This document shows positions 9,124 through 18,710 of a DNA stretch of 64,000 nucleotides, in pieces. The notes beneath the pieces were generated by a model that was not told the origin of the DNA, searched no databases, and saw nothing but the letters and a program-made list of their open reading frames with translations. This stretch comes from Burkholderia guangdongensis. GTDB taxonomy: Bacteria; Pseudomonadota; Gammaproteobacteria; Burkholderiales; Burkholderiaceae. The stretch is from the NCBI RefSeq assembly GCF_013403875.1, contig NZ_JACBNX010000001.1:248001-312000 (forward strand), in the 5' to 3' direction. The number at the start of each line of letters is the position of its first letter. The stretch's first letter is position 1. The translations under genes were made by a program, and so were the position numbers.

Positions 9124-10023
9124 ATGCGCTTATCGAAGCTTGACCTGAACCTGTTCGTCGTATTCGAGGCGATCTACAACAAGCGCAACCTGACGCGCGC
9201 GGCCGAGATGCTGTGCATCACGCAGCCTGCCGTCAGCAACGCGCTTGCGCGGATGCGCCGCGCGCTGAACGATCAACTGTTCATCAGCACGCCGGCCGGG
9301 ATGATGCCGACGCCGATGGCGGAGAACATCATCGGCCGCGTGCGCGAGGCACTGCAGCTGCTCGATTCGAGCGCGCACGAAGGCGACGTGTTCGAGCCGG
9401 CCGCGTCCGAGCGCGTGTTCCGCGTCAGTATGACCGACCTGACCGAGGCGCTGGTGCTGCCGGCGCTGAGCGAGGTGCTGCAGCGGCACGCGCCCGGCAT
9501 GCGCGTGCGCAGCTACTACACCGACCGCAGCGAGGTGCCGACCGCGCTCGCGAACGGCTCCGTCGACATCGCGATCGACGCGCCGCTGATCGACGATCCG
9601 CATCTGCATCAGGCGCCGCTCGTGCGCGACCGCTATGCGTGCCTGATCCGTCACGACCATCCGTTCAAGGGCAACATCCTGTCGATGGCCGACTATCTTG
9701 CGATGGGGCACATCCACGTGTCGAGCCGCCGCAAGGGCGGCGGCTACGTTGACGCGGAGCTGACGCGGCTCGGGCTGCGCCGGAACGTGCAGATGCGCGT
9801 GCAGCACTACATGGTCGCGCCGCTGATCGCGATGCGCAGCGATCTCGCGCTGACGGCGCCGCTCAGGCTGCTGCAGCGCTATCCGGCGCGCGTCCTCGAG
9901 CTGCCGTTCGAGGTGCCGTACCTCGAATATCACTGCTACTGGCATCGCAGCGTCGACCGGGATCAGGGCAATCAATGGTTGCGCGAGCAACTGATGCGGC
10001 TGATGCGAGACGCGGCGGATTGA
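9124..10023 (+). CDS. LysR-family transcriptional regulator
   Basis: A 299-residue LysR-type regulator. The N-terminal winged helix-turn-helix (LDLNLFVVFEAIYNKRNLTRAAEMLCITQPAVSNALARMR, split here by function: recognition helix about residues 34-50) is clear. The C-terminal two-thirds is the effector-binding fold; the pattern is of the NodD/LeuO-like subgroup (long spacer helix, FRVSMTDLTE). GAGGAGGCA precedes ATG 9124. It lies 39 bases after the acyl-CoA dehydrogenase gene on the same strand, so it probably controls this catabolic run from its 3' end; no operator was identified. Confidence 0.87.
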   Translation: MRLSKLDLNLFVVFEAIYNKRNLTRAAEMLCITQPAVSNALARMRRALNDQLFISTPAGMMPTPMAENIIGRVREALQLLDSSAHEGDVFEPAASERVFRVSMTDLTEALVLPALSEVLQRHAPGMRVRSYYTDRSEVPTALANGSVDIAIDAPLIDDPHLHQAPLVRDRYACLIRHDHPFKGNILSMADYLAMGHIHVSSRRKGGGYVDAELTRLGLRRNVQMRVQHYMVAPLIAMRSDLALTAPLRLLQRYPARVLELPFEVPYLEYHCYWHRSVDRDQGNQWLREQLMRLMRDAAD

Positions 10024-10097
10024 CCGTGAAGCGTCCGCGCGGCGTGGCCTGACGCTGGCGCGCGGTCGGCATCGAAGCCGGGGCGGGCCGCCCGCGT

Positions 10098-11078
10098 CTA
10101 GCCCGCCAGAAAATCCGGCTGGTAAAAGCGATGCGCGTGGCCGGGCTGCGGATTCGTCGTGATCTCGTGCAGCAGCTCGACCGCGGCCTGGCCGAACTGC
10201 TTCGGCTCCAGATCGACCGCGAGGATCTGCGCGCTGCCGAGTTCGCCGACCGGATCGCCGGCCAGCGACGCAAGATGAAAGCCAGGTTCGTGTTTCAGCG
10301 CGAGCCGCTTCCCGAATTGCGGCAGCATCGACGCGACGCGCGCGGCGACGCCCTGCGGGCTGATCACGAGCGCGTCGACATCGCCGCCGTTCACTAGTTG
10401 CTCGACCGCGCGGAACAGCTCGTCCTCGCGCTGATTCATGGTGAGCGCGACGCGGTGCGACGTCACGCCGGCGCGCGCGCACCATGTGTCGTACGCGCGC
10501 TGCGATTCCGCGGCCCAGCCCGGCCTGCGGCTCGCTTCCATGCCGATGTAGCCGGGCCGCCGCGTCCCCTCGGACGCGAGCGCATCGAGCACGCGCGCGA
10601 CGATCCGCGCATGGTCGATCTCGATCGTGCCGACCGTCAGCGTCGGCGCGAGCGCGCGGCCGCTGGGCCCCGCGAACACGATCGGGATCGACGCGTCGAG
10701 CATGCGCGCGACGACCGGATCGTCGTCCATCGCGTCGATGACGATCGCGCCGTCCACATGGAACTGCTTCGCGTCGTTCGCGTGCAGCGTGAGGTCGTTG
10801 CCGACGGCCGCCGCCGCGGCCGCCGCGCCGAACGCGAAGTGCATGTAGAACGACAGCGCGCGCGCATACGCGGGGATGTACAGCCCGAACGCGCCCATGC
10901 TGCGCCGGCGCAGCGAGCGCGCGGCCTTGTTCGACACGTAGCCCATCGCCTGCGCGGCGTCGGCCACGCGCTTGCGCGTTTCTTCCGACACGCGCCCGGA
11001 CCCGATCAGCGCGTCCGATACGGTCGTTTTCGACAGGCCGAGCGCGCTTGCCAGATCCACGATGGTGACTGCTGCCAT
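10098..11078 (-). CDS. LacI-family transcriptional regulator
   Basis: A 326-residue LacI/GalR-type repressor reading leftward. It opens with VTIVDLASALGLSKTTVSDALIGSGRVSEETRKRV, the LacI helix-turn-helix and hinge, followed by a periplasmic-binding-protein-like effector domain. I use the start at 11078 because it places the helix-turn-helix four residues in, as usual, and has an AGGG site upstream; an earlier in-frame ATG at 11120 is possible. It is divergent from the transporter and amidase operon, and a perfect 18-bp palindrome in the shared promoter region is its probable operator. The ligand is presumably the compound imported by the symporter. Confidence 0.88.
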   Translation of the reverse strand: MAAVTIVDLASALGLSKTTVSDALIGSGRVSEETRKRVADAAQAMGYVSNKAARSLRRRSMGAFGLYIPAYARALSFYMHFAFGAAAAAAAVGNDLTLHANDAKQFHVDGAIVIDAMDDDPVVARMLDASIPIVFAGPSGRALAPTLTVGTIEIDHARIVARVLDALASEGTRRPGYIGMEASRRPGWAAESQRAYDTWCARAGVTSHRVALTMNQREDELFRAVEQLVNGGDVDALVISPQGVAARVASMLPQFGKRLALKHEPGFHLASLAGDPVGELGSAQILAVDLEPKQFGQAAVELLHEITTNPQPGHAHRFYQPDFLAG

Positions 11079-11150
11079 AGGTAAACCCTGATGAGATTTC
11101 GAGCCGACGGAGCTTGACATGCTATATCGGCAGGCTCATTCTCACCACCG

Positions 11151-11168
11151 TGCCGGAACGTTCCGGCA
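11151..11168. promoter_or_regulatory. Palindromic operator, probably for the LacI-type regulator
   Basis: TGCCGGAACGTTCCGGCA is a perfect 18-bp palindrome with the central CG typical of LacI-family operators. It lies 72 bases from the regulator start and 56 bases from the first gene of the divergent operon, where it could repress both. Confidence 0.7.
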
Positions 11169-11224
11169 TCGATAAATCATAGGTTTGACACGCAGTTCAC
11201 AACGAACCGACTTTGGAGACTTTC

Positions 11225-11446
11225 ATGCAGCAGGCTGCGCAACGCTCACCCGACAAGTGGCGCCGATCGGTGATCGCGTCGCTCGTGATTCTCGACTTAG
11301 TGCTGGGGCTGACGCCTCAGCTCCACTGGATCGCCGGCAACGGCACGGCGCTCGCGTCGCTCGGTTATTTCATCGGCACTTGTGTGTTCATCACGCTGAC
11401 GCTCGTGGTGATGGTGGCGATCGATCCGGACGGAGGCGAGCAATGA
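11225..11446 (+). CDS. Small two-helix membrane protein next to a sodium symporter
   Basis: A 73-residue protein with a charged N-terminus (SPDKWRRS) and two hydrophobic segments, about residues 15-33 and 44-66. Its stop overlaps the symporter start as ATGA at 11443-11446, so the two are translationally coupled. Small membrane partners encoded immediately before SSS-family symporters are known (YhdT with PanF, DUF485 proteins with ActP); I infer the same kind of role but cannot assign it to one of those families. The ATG at 11225 is preferred over an upstream in-frame TTG at 11213, which would add four residues. Confidence 0.7.
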   Translation: MQQAAQRSPDKWRRSVIASLVILDLVLGLTPQLHWIAGNGTALASLGYFIGTCVFITLTLVVMVAIDPDGGEQ

Positions 11447-12972
11447 ACGCAGTGATCGGCTATGGCGGCATCGCCGCGTTCTTTCTCGTCGTGATCGGCA
11501 TTCTCGAGGCGACCAAGAAGAAGAGCGCGACGTTCAGCGAATACGCGACCGCCGGGCGGTCGTTCGGCTCCTGGTTCAGTGCGATGGCGTTCCTGAACAC
11601 GTGGCTGCCCGGCACCGGCTTCATCTCGTTCGCCGGCTTCGCGGCGGGCTTCGGCGTGATCAGCTTCTATTCGCTCGTCTATTCGCTGCTCGCGGTCGTG
11701 CTGATGTTCTTTCTCGCGCGGCCGGTGTACGACTGGGGCAAGCGCCACGACTTGCGCACGCAGGCGGACCTGCTCGGGCTGCGCTACGGCTCCCGCACGG
11801 TGCGCGTCGTCGCGGCGGTGATCGGGATCGTCGCGTCGTTCCCCTGGGTGATTCTCGGGATGCAGTCGCTCGCGCTCGTGTTCAAGTACCTGTCGTTCGG
11901 CCACGTCGGCGCGACCGCGGCGGTGCTGCTCGGCATCACGGTGATCGGGGTGCGCCAGATCTGGACCGCGCGCTTCGGGATGCGCGGCATCATCATCAGC
12001 GACATGGTGCAGGGGATCGTCGCGTACGTGATCGGCACGATCATCATGCTCGGCCTGCTCACGTGGCTCATCACGAACGGCCACGGTTTCGACAAGCTGC
12101 CCGCGAGCCATTACTCGCTGCCTGGCCCCGGCAGCCCGCTCGGGCCGCTGTACGTGTCGTCGCTGATCCTGACCGGCGTGCTCGGCGGATGGTGCTGGCC
12201 CGACATTTTCGTGCGCCTCTTTACCGCCAACGGCACGGCGACGATCAAGCGCTCGGCGGTGCTGGCCGCACCGCTGATGCTGATCTTCGCCACCGCGCTG
12301 ACGCTGCTCGCGATGGCCGCCACGACGCTGCCCGGCGTCGACACGGCACCCGACAACGTGTGGTTCATCACGGCCGGCATCGGCGGCGTCGGTCTCGTCA
12401 CGCTCGCCGGGATCTGCGTGGTCGCGGCGACGATGGGCAACATCGGCGCGAACCTGCAGGCGCTCGGCACGCAGGCCGCGAACGACATCGTCGGCGCCGC
12501 GCTCGACGTGCGCATCACCGACGTGCGCATCGGACGCATCGCGGTCGTCGCGCTGACCGTGCTCGCGGCGCTCGGCGCGTTCGCGACGGTCGGCGTCGGG
12601 TCCGGGCTGATCGTGCTCGCGTTCATCTCGTACCAGGGCATCTCGCAACTCGCGCCGACGCTGCTGCTCGGCATCTTCTGGAAGCGCGGCACGGCCGCGG
12701 CGGCCGTCGTCGCGATGGTCAGCGGGTTCGTGACCGCGATCGTGCTGCAGGTGCTCTATCCGCTGTCGATTCCATGGCTCGGCGGCGTCACGTCCGGCGT
12801 GGCCGCGCTGCTGGTCAACACGGCCGCGTACTTCGCAGTGACGTTCCTGATGCCGATGAGCGCCGCCGAGCGGGCGCGGGTCGAGCGGCTCTTCAGCCGC
12901 CAGAGCGCCGACGACGCGACGCGCGCGACGGCGCCGGCGCCGGCTGCCGCGACGCCGGCCCGCACGATTTGA
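11443..12972 (+). CDS. Sodium:solute symporter (SSS family)
   Basis: A 509-residue inner-membrane transporter with about 13 hydrophobic segments. Features of the family are the N-terminal SEYATAGRSFGSWFSAMAFLNTW..GTGFISFAG core and SDMVQGIVAY in the middle. It is coupled by ATGA overlap to the small membrane protein and is followed 30 bases later by a carbon-nitrogen hydrolase. The hydrolase suggests the substrate is a nitrogen compound such as a carbamoyl- or amide-containing amine, imported with sodium. Probably induced when the LacI-type regulator releases the upstream palindrome. Confidence 0.85.
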   Translation: MNAVIGYGGIAAFFLVVIGILEATKKKSATFSEYATAGRSFGSWFSAMAFLNTWLPGTGFISFAGFAAGFGVISFYSLVYSLLAVVLMFFLARPVYDWGKRHDLRTQADLLGLRYGSRTVRVVAAVIGIVASFPWVILGMQSLALVFKYLSFGHVGATAAVLLGITVIGVRQIWTARFGMRGIIISDMVQGIVAYVIGTIIMLGLLTWLITNGHGFDKLPASHYSLPGPGSPLGPLYVSSLILTGVLGGWCWPDIFVRLFTANGTATIKRSAVLAAPLMLIFATALTLLAMAATTLPGVDTAPDNVWFITAGIGGVGLVTLAGICVVAATMGNIGANLQALGTQAANDIVGAALDVRITDVRIGRIAVVALTVLAALGAFATVGVGSGLIVLAFISYQGISQLAPTLLLGIFWKRGTAAAAVVAMVSGFVTAIVLQVLYPLSIPWLGGVTSGVAALLVNTAAYFAVTFLMPMSAAERARVERLFSRQSADDATRATAPAPAAATPARTI

Positions 12973-13002
12973 TGACGACAAACAGAAAGAAAGGAAACAC
13001 AG

Positions 13003-13923
13003 ATGGACCGTTCTCACCCCGTCGGCCAGCGCGAAGTCCGCGTCGCCGCCACCCAGTTCGCGTGCTCGTGGGATCTGCAGAAGAATCTCGAGGCCGCCGA
13101 GCGCGCAGTGCGTGCCGCGGCGGCCGCGGGCGCGCAGATCATCGTGCTGCAGGAGCTGTTCGAGGCGCCGTATTTCTGCCAGACGATCGATCCCACGTTC
13201 TTCTCGCTCGCGAAGCCGATCGACCAGAATCCGGCCGTCGCGCTGTGCCGCAAGCTGGCGGCGGAGCTCGATGTCGTGCTGCCGGTCAGCACGTTCGAAC
13301 GCGACCCCAATCAGCGCTATTTCAACAGCGTGACGATCGTCGATGCGGGCGGCGACGTGCTCGGCACGTATCGCAAGACGCACATCCCGGACGGGCCGGG
13401 CTACTTCGAGAAGTACTACTTCAACCCCGGCGACACGGGGCACCGGGTCTGGCACACCCGCTACGCGACGCTCGGCGTCGGCATCTGCTGGGATCAGTGG
13501 TTCGTCGAGGCGTCGCGCGCGATGGCGCTGCAGGGCGCGGAAATCCTGCTGTTCCCGACCGCGATCGGCTCGAGCCCGATCGGCATGCCAACGGCGCTCG
13601 ACGGCGCGTTCGCGGACCTGCAGGACACCGCGCTGCGCCATAGCCACTGGCGCAACGTGCAATGCGGGCACGCGGCCGCGAACATGATGCCGCTCGTCGC
13701 GTCGAACCGCATCGGCGTCGAGAAGGGGGGCGATACGCGGATCGAGTTCTTCGGCCACTCGTTCATCGCGAACCAGCGCGGCGAGGTCGTCAAGGAGATG
13801 GACGACACCACCGAAGGATTCGTGATGCACACGTTCGATCTCGAAGCGGTGCACCTGCAGCGTGCCGCATGGGGGCTGTTGCGCGACCGGCGGCCGGACG
13901 TCTACGGCGCGCTGACCCGCTGA
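13003..13923 (+). CDS. aguB: N-carbamoylputrescine amidase-like carbon-nitrogen hydrolase
   Basis: A 306-residue nitrilase-superfamily amidohydrolase. The catalytic Glu-Lys-Cys set is E51 (LQELFE), K125 (YRKTHIPDG) and C162 (GICWDQW). The run PDGPGYFEKYYFNPGDTG together with AMALQGAEILLFPTAIGS is characteristic of AguB, which hydrolyses N-carbamoylputrescine to putrescine, CO2 and ammonia. No agmatine deiminase (aguA) is adjacent, so here the enzyme may serve a related ureido compound taken up by the neighbouring symporter. AAAGGAAA precedes ATG 13003. Length is normal for the family. Confidence 0.82.
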   Translation: MDRSHPVGQREVRVAATQFACSWDLQKNLEAAERAVRAAAAAGAQIIVLQELFEAPYFCQTIDPTFFSLAKPIDQNPAVALCRKLAAELDVVLPVSTFERDPNQRYFNSVTIVDAGGDVLGTYRKTHIPDGPGYFEKYYFNPGDTGHRVWHTRYATLGVGICWDQWFVEASRAMALQGAEILLFPTAIGSSPIGMPTALDGAFADLQDTALRHSHWRNVQCGHAAANMMPLVASNRIGVEKGGDTRIEFFGHSFIANQRGEVVKEMDDTTEGFVMHTFDLEAVHLQRAAWGLLRDRRPDVYGALTR

Positions 13924-14024
13924 TATTCGGCGCGCGTAGTGCGCGCGTGACGGGGCCGGCGCGGATGCGGCCCGGCCCGTCGCGCGCGAATTTCCAAGAA
14001 CAGGGATATCGACAGGAGGAAGAC

Positions 14025-15074
14025 ATGACGTTTCATCGAGGCGCGCACCTGCCGCGCGTACTGCTGGCGCTCGCGTGCGCGGTCCCGGCCGCGGCGTTCG
14101 CACAGAGCAGCGTGACGCTGTACGGATGGCTGGACGGCGGGATTCAGTACCGGACGAAGGCGGACGGGCACAACAGCGAAGTCAATCTGCAGAGCAACGG
14201 CAACCTGCCGACCATTTTTGGCCTGACCGGTGCCGAGGACCTCGGCGGCGGCCTGAAGGCGGTGTTCAAGCTCGAGCAGTCGTTCAACATCAACGACGGA
14301 ACGCCGCTCGTGCCCGGCTACGAATTCTTCCGCGACGCGTACGTCGGCCTGAGCGGCGGCTTCGGAACCGTGACCGCGGGCCGCCAGCCGAGCCTGCTGT
14401 TCGACGAGACGCTGACGTTCGATCCGTTCTACTACTCGGCGTACAGCGGTCAGTCGCAACTCATTCCGATCACCGACAATTTTATTAGTAGTACGATTAA
14501 ATATCAGTCGCCGGACCTGTCGGGAATCAAGCTGAAGGCGCTGGTCGCGACGGGCGGCGTGGCCGGGAATTTCCGGTCCGGGCGCGTGCTGGAGCTCGGC
14601 GGCGAATATCGCGGCGCGGCGTTCAGCGCGAGCGCCGTGCTGCGCGAGACGAACGGGGCGGCCGGTGTGGCCGGCGCGCCGGATACGTCAGGGCTCGTGC
14701 GCCGGATCGGCGTGGTCGACGCCGCGTACCGGATCGGGACGGGAGAGTTGGTCGCGGGCGTCGAGCGGCAGACGGGCGATCTCGCGCCGTCGAAGACGGT
14801 CGTCTGGGGCGGCGGCCGATTGCAGGCGACGCCGATGATCGGCTTCGGGCTGGGTGTCTATCAGACGCTGTCCAACGATCCGCAGACCGGGCATCCGACG
14901 ATGGTCGCCGCGGGCGCGACCTACAGCCTGTCGAAGCGCACGAGCACGTATCTGAACGTCGGGTATTCGCGGAACTCACGCCACAGCTCGCAGACCGTCT
15001 ACGAATACGACCCGACGCCGCTCGACGGCACGAACCAGTTCGGCGTGATGCTCGGGATGACCCATACGTTCTGA
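14025..15074 (+). CDS. Gram-negative porin (OmpC-like, Burkholderiales type)
   Basis: A 349-residue outer-membrane trimeric porin. It has a Sec signal peptide ending AFA before QSSVTLYGWLDGG (mature start about residue 27), the alternating beta-strand pattern, and a C-terminal Phe in GMTHTF as needed for outer-membrane insertion. Conserved blocks are GLTGAEDLGGGLKAVFKLE and YVGLSGGFGTVTAGRQ. GGAGGAAG precedes ATG 14025; the same frame stays open far upstream, but that part has no signal sequence. It ends the probable transporter-amidase operon and may be its outer-membrane entry pore. Confidence 0.88.
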   Translation: MTFHRGAHLPRVLLALACAVPAAAFAQSSVTLYGWLDGGIQYRTKADGHNSEVNLQSNGNLPTIFGLTGAEDLGGGLKAVFKLEQSFNINDGTPLVPGYEFFRDAYVGLSGGFGTVTAGRQPSLLFDETLTFDPFYYSAYSGQSQLIPITDNFISSTIKYQSPDLSGIKLKALVATGGVAGNFRSGRVLELGGEYRGAAFSASAVLRETNGAAGVAGAPDTSGLVRRIGVVDAAYRIGTGELVAGVERQTGDLAPSKTVVWGGGRLQATPMIGFGLGVYQTLSNDPQTGHPTMVAAGATYSLSKRTSTYLNVGYSRNSRHSSQTVYEYDPTPLDGTNQFGVMLGMTHTF

Positions 15075-15089
15075 TTCGCGCGCGCCGGG

Positions 15090-15116
15090 GGCTCACGCGG
15101 CGGGGGCGCGTGAGCC
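15090..15116 (+). terminator. GC-rich hairpin after the porin gene
   Basis: GGCTCACGCG pairs perfectly with CGCGTGAGCC. There is no T run, so it is a transcription pause or mRNA 3' stabiliser at least, and a terminator only possibly. Confidence 0.5.
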
Positions 15117-15267
15117 GAGCCGGGTAATATCGATACCTGTATCCGGAATACTACCCAACTCACTGTTTTTATTAACTTTTTTCTGTATCCCGGTACGCCT
15201 GGGCCGGTTTTGCGTGGCATAATCGACCGCACCCGCAAGGCTTGTAGCCATCACGACCCCACACACC

Positions 15268-16677
<1,410 letters not shown>

Positions 16678-16688
16678 CCGGATCGATC

Positions 16689-17339
16689 ATGGAAAAATTC
16701 ACTGTGCATACCGGCGTCGTGGCGCCGCTCGATCGCGAGAACGTCGACACGGACGCGATCATCCCGAAGCAGTTCCTGAAGTCGATCAAGCGCACCGGCT
16801 TCGGCCCGAACGCGTTCGACGAGTGGCGCTATCTCGATCACGGCGAGCCCGGCCAGGACAACTCGAAGCGCCCGCTGAACCCGGACTTCGTGCTGAACCA
16901 GCCGCGCTACCAGGGCGCGTCGGTCCTGCTCGCGCGCAAGAACTTCGGCTGCGGCAGCTCGCGCGAGCACGCGCCGTGGGCGCTGCAGCAGTACGGCTTC
17001 CGCGCGATCATCGCGCCGAGCTTCGCGGACATCTTCTTCAACAACTGCTACAAGAACGGCCTGCTGCCGATCGCGCTGACCGAGCAGCAGGTCGACCACC
17101 TGTTCAACGACACGTACGCGTTCAACGGCTATCAGCTGACGATCGATCTGGACGCGCAGGTCGTGCGCGCGCCGGACGGCCGCGAATATCCGTTCGAGAT
17201 CGCCGCGTTCCGCAAGTACTGCCTGCTGAACGGCTTCGACGACATCGGCCTCACGCTGCGCCACGCGGACAAGATCCGCCAGTTCGAGGCCGAGCGCCTC
17301 GCGAAGCAGCCGTGGCTGAACAACAAGCTGGTCGGCTGA
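16689..17339 (+). CDS. leuD: 3-isopropylmalate dehydratase small subunit
   Basis: A 216-residue swivel-domain subunit of isopropylmalate isomerase, partner of LeuC. Typical blocks are [22 protein letters not shown] near the N-terminus and [14 protein letters not shown], which binds substrate, near residue 90. The start at 16689 gives the normal Burkholderia length; the same frame is open inside leuC but out of its context. It lies 11 bases after leuC. Some related species carry a small lipoprotein gene between leuC and leuD; it is absent here. Confidence 0.96.
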   Translation: MEKFTVHTGVVAPLDRENVDTDAIIPKQFLKSIKRTGFGPNAFDEWRYLDHGEPGQDNSKRPLNPDFVLNQPRYQGASVLLARKNFGCGSSREHAPWALQQYGFRAIIAPSFADIFFNNCYKNGLLPIALTEQQVDHLFNDTYAFNGYQLTIDLDAQVVRAPDGREYPFEIAAFRKYCLLNGFDDIGLTLRHADKIRQFEAERLAKQPWLNNKLVG

Positions 17340-17424
17340 AGCGCTGGCCGAAGGAACGCGTGCCCGTGCGGCGCGCGTTCGTCGTTCCGTACTCGTCCCA
17401 TTTCTTTCTAGTCAGGAATTTCGC

Positions 17425-18492
17425 ATGAAGATTGCAGTGCTGCCCGGCGACGGCATCGGTCCGGAAATCGTCAATGAAGCGGTGAAGGTGCTGAACGCGC
17501 TCGGCGAGACGTTCGACCTCGAACAGGCACCGGTCGGCGGCGCCGGCTACGAGGCGAGCGGCCATCCGCTGCCCGACGCGACGCTGAAGCTCGCGAAGGA
17601 AGCGGACGCGATCCTGTTCGGCGCGGTCGGCGACTGGAAGTACGACTCGCTCGAGCGCGCGCTGCGCCCCGAGCAGGCGATCCTCGGCCTGCGCAAGCAT
17701 CTGGAGCTGTTCGCGAACTTCCGCCCGGCGATCTGCTATGCGCAGCTCGTCGATGCGTCGCCGCTGAAGCCCGAGCTGATCGCGGGCCTCGACATCCTGA
17801 TCGTGCGCGAGCTGAACGGCGACATCTACTTCGGCCAGCCGCGCGGCGTGCGAGCAGCGCCGGACGGTCCGTTCGCCGGCGCGCGCGAGGGTTTCGACAC
17901 GATGCGTTACTCGGAGCCGGAAGTGCGTCGCATCGCGCACGTCGCGTTCCAGGCCGCGCAGAAGCGCCAGAAGAAGCTGCTGTCGGTCGACAAGGCGAAC
18001 GTGCTCGAAACGTCGCAGTTCTGGCGCGACATCATGATCGACGTGTCGAAGGAGTACGCGGACGTCGAGCTGTCGCACATGTACGTCGACAACGCGGCGA
18101 TGCAGCTCGCGAAGGCGCCGAAGCAGTTCGACGTGATCGTGACCGGCAACATGTTCGGCGACATCCTGTCGGATGAAGCGTCGATGCTGACGGGCTCGAT
18201 CGGCATGCTGCCGTCCGCGTCGCTCGACAAGAACAACAAGGGCCTGTACGAGCCGTCGCACGGCTCGGCGCCCGATATCGCGGGCAAGGGCATCGCGAAT
18301 CCGCTCGCGACGATCCTGTCGGCCGCGATGCTGCTGCGCTTCTCGCTGAACCGCGCGGAGCAGGCGGACCGGATCGAGCGCGCGGTGCAGAAGGTGCTCG
18401 AAGCGGGCTACCGCACCGGCGACATCGCGACGCCGGGCTGCAAGCAGGTCGGCACCGCGGCGATGGGTGACGCGGTGGTTGCGGCGCTGTAA
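17425..18492 (+). CDS. leuB: 3-isopropylmalate dehydrogenase
   Basis: A 355-residue NAD-dependent beta-decarboxylating dehydrogenase that converts 3-isopropylmalate to 2-oxoisocaproate. Seen are GDGIGPEIV at the N-terminus, [14 protein letters not shown], the catalytic Lys/Asp region ([10 protein letters not shown] and [15 protein letters not shown]) and the adenine-binding [23 protein letters not shown] precedes ATG 17425. It is 85 bases after leuD and ends the leuCDB operon at a strong terminator. Confidence 0.97.
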   Translation: MKIAVLPGDGIGPEIVNEAVKVLNALGETFDLEQAPVGGAGYEASGHPLPDATLKLAKEADAILFGAVGDWKYDSLERALRPEQAILGLRKHLELFANFRPAICYAQLVDASPLKPELIAGLDILIVRELNGDIYFGQPRGVRAAPDGPFAGAREGFDTMRYSEPEVRRIAHVAFQAAQKRQKKLLSVDKANVLETSQFWRDIMIDVSKEYADVELSHMYVDNAAMQLAKAPKQFDVIVTGNMFGDILSDEASMLTGSIGMLPSASLDKNNKGLYEPSHGSAPDIAGKGIANPLATILSAAMLLRFSLNRAEQADRIERAVQKVLEAGYRTGDIATPGCKQVGTAAMGDAVVAAL

Positions 18493-18514
18493 GAATCGTC
18501 GAGTTGGCAAAATC

Positions 18515-18542
18515 GAAAGCCCGTGCGCAAGCACGGGCTTTC
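18515..18542 (+). terminator. Rho-independent terminator after leuB
   Basis: GAAAGCCCGTGC pairs with GCACGGGCTTTC around a four-base GCAA loop, followed by GTGTTT. It separates core leuCDB from the accessory pair downstream. Confidence 0.85.
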
Positions 18543-18710
18543 GTGTTTCCGGCCGCGCCATTGACTCATTTCATCGGCATCGAAGAACCGTCCGGGCGCC
18601 GGATTCGACGATGACGAAAGATATTGTCAGATTATCGTGTGATCATATAAATTGGCGTGCGGACGCGCATTCGAGAGAGCGAACCGACAAGCCGAAAAAC
18701 AAGGATACAC

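Noticed and set aside
13662..14024. Upstream extension of the first porin gene
   Set aside because: The signal peptide and GGAGGAAG ribosome site place the start at 14025; the extension lies over the amidase gene in another frame.
11365..14103. 912-codon open frame on the minus strand
   Set aside because: Shadow of the symporter and amidase genes; composition is Arg/Asp/His-rich with no domain.
15075..15267. Search for a leucine-rich leader peptide upstream of leuC
   Set aside because: No short frame with Leu runs exists here, so classical leu attenuation is not supported.
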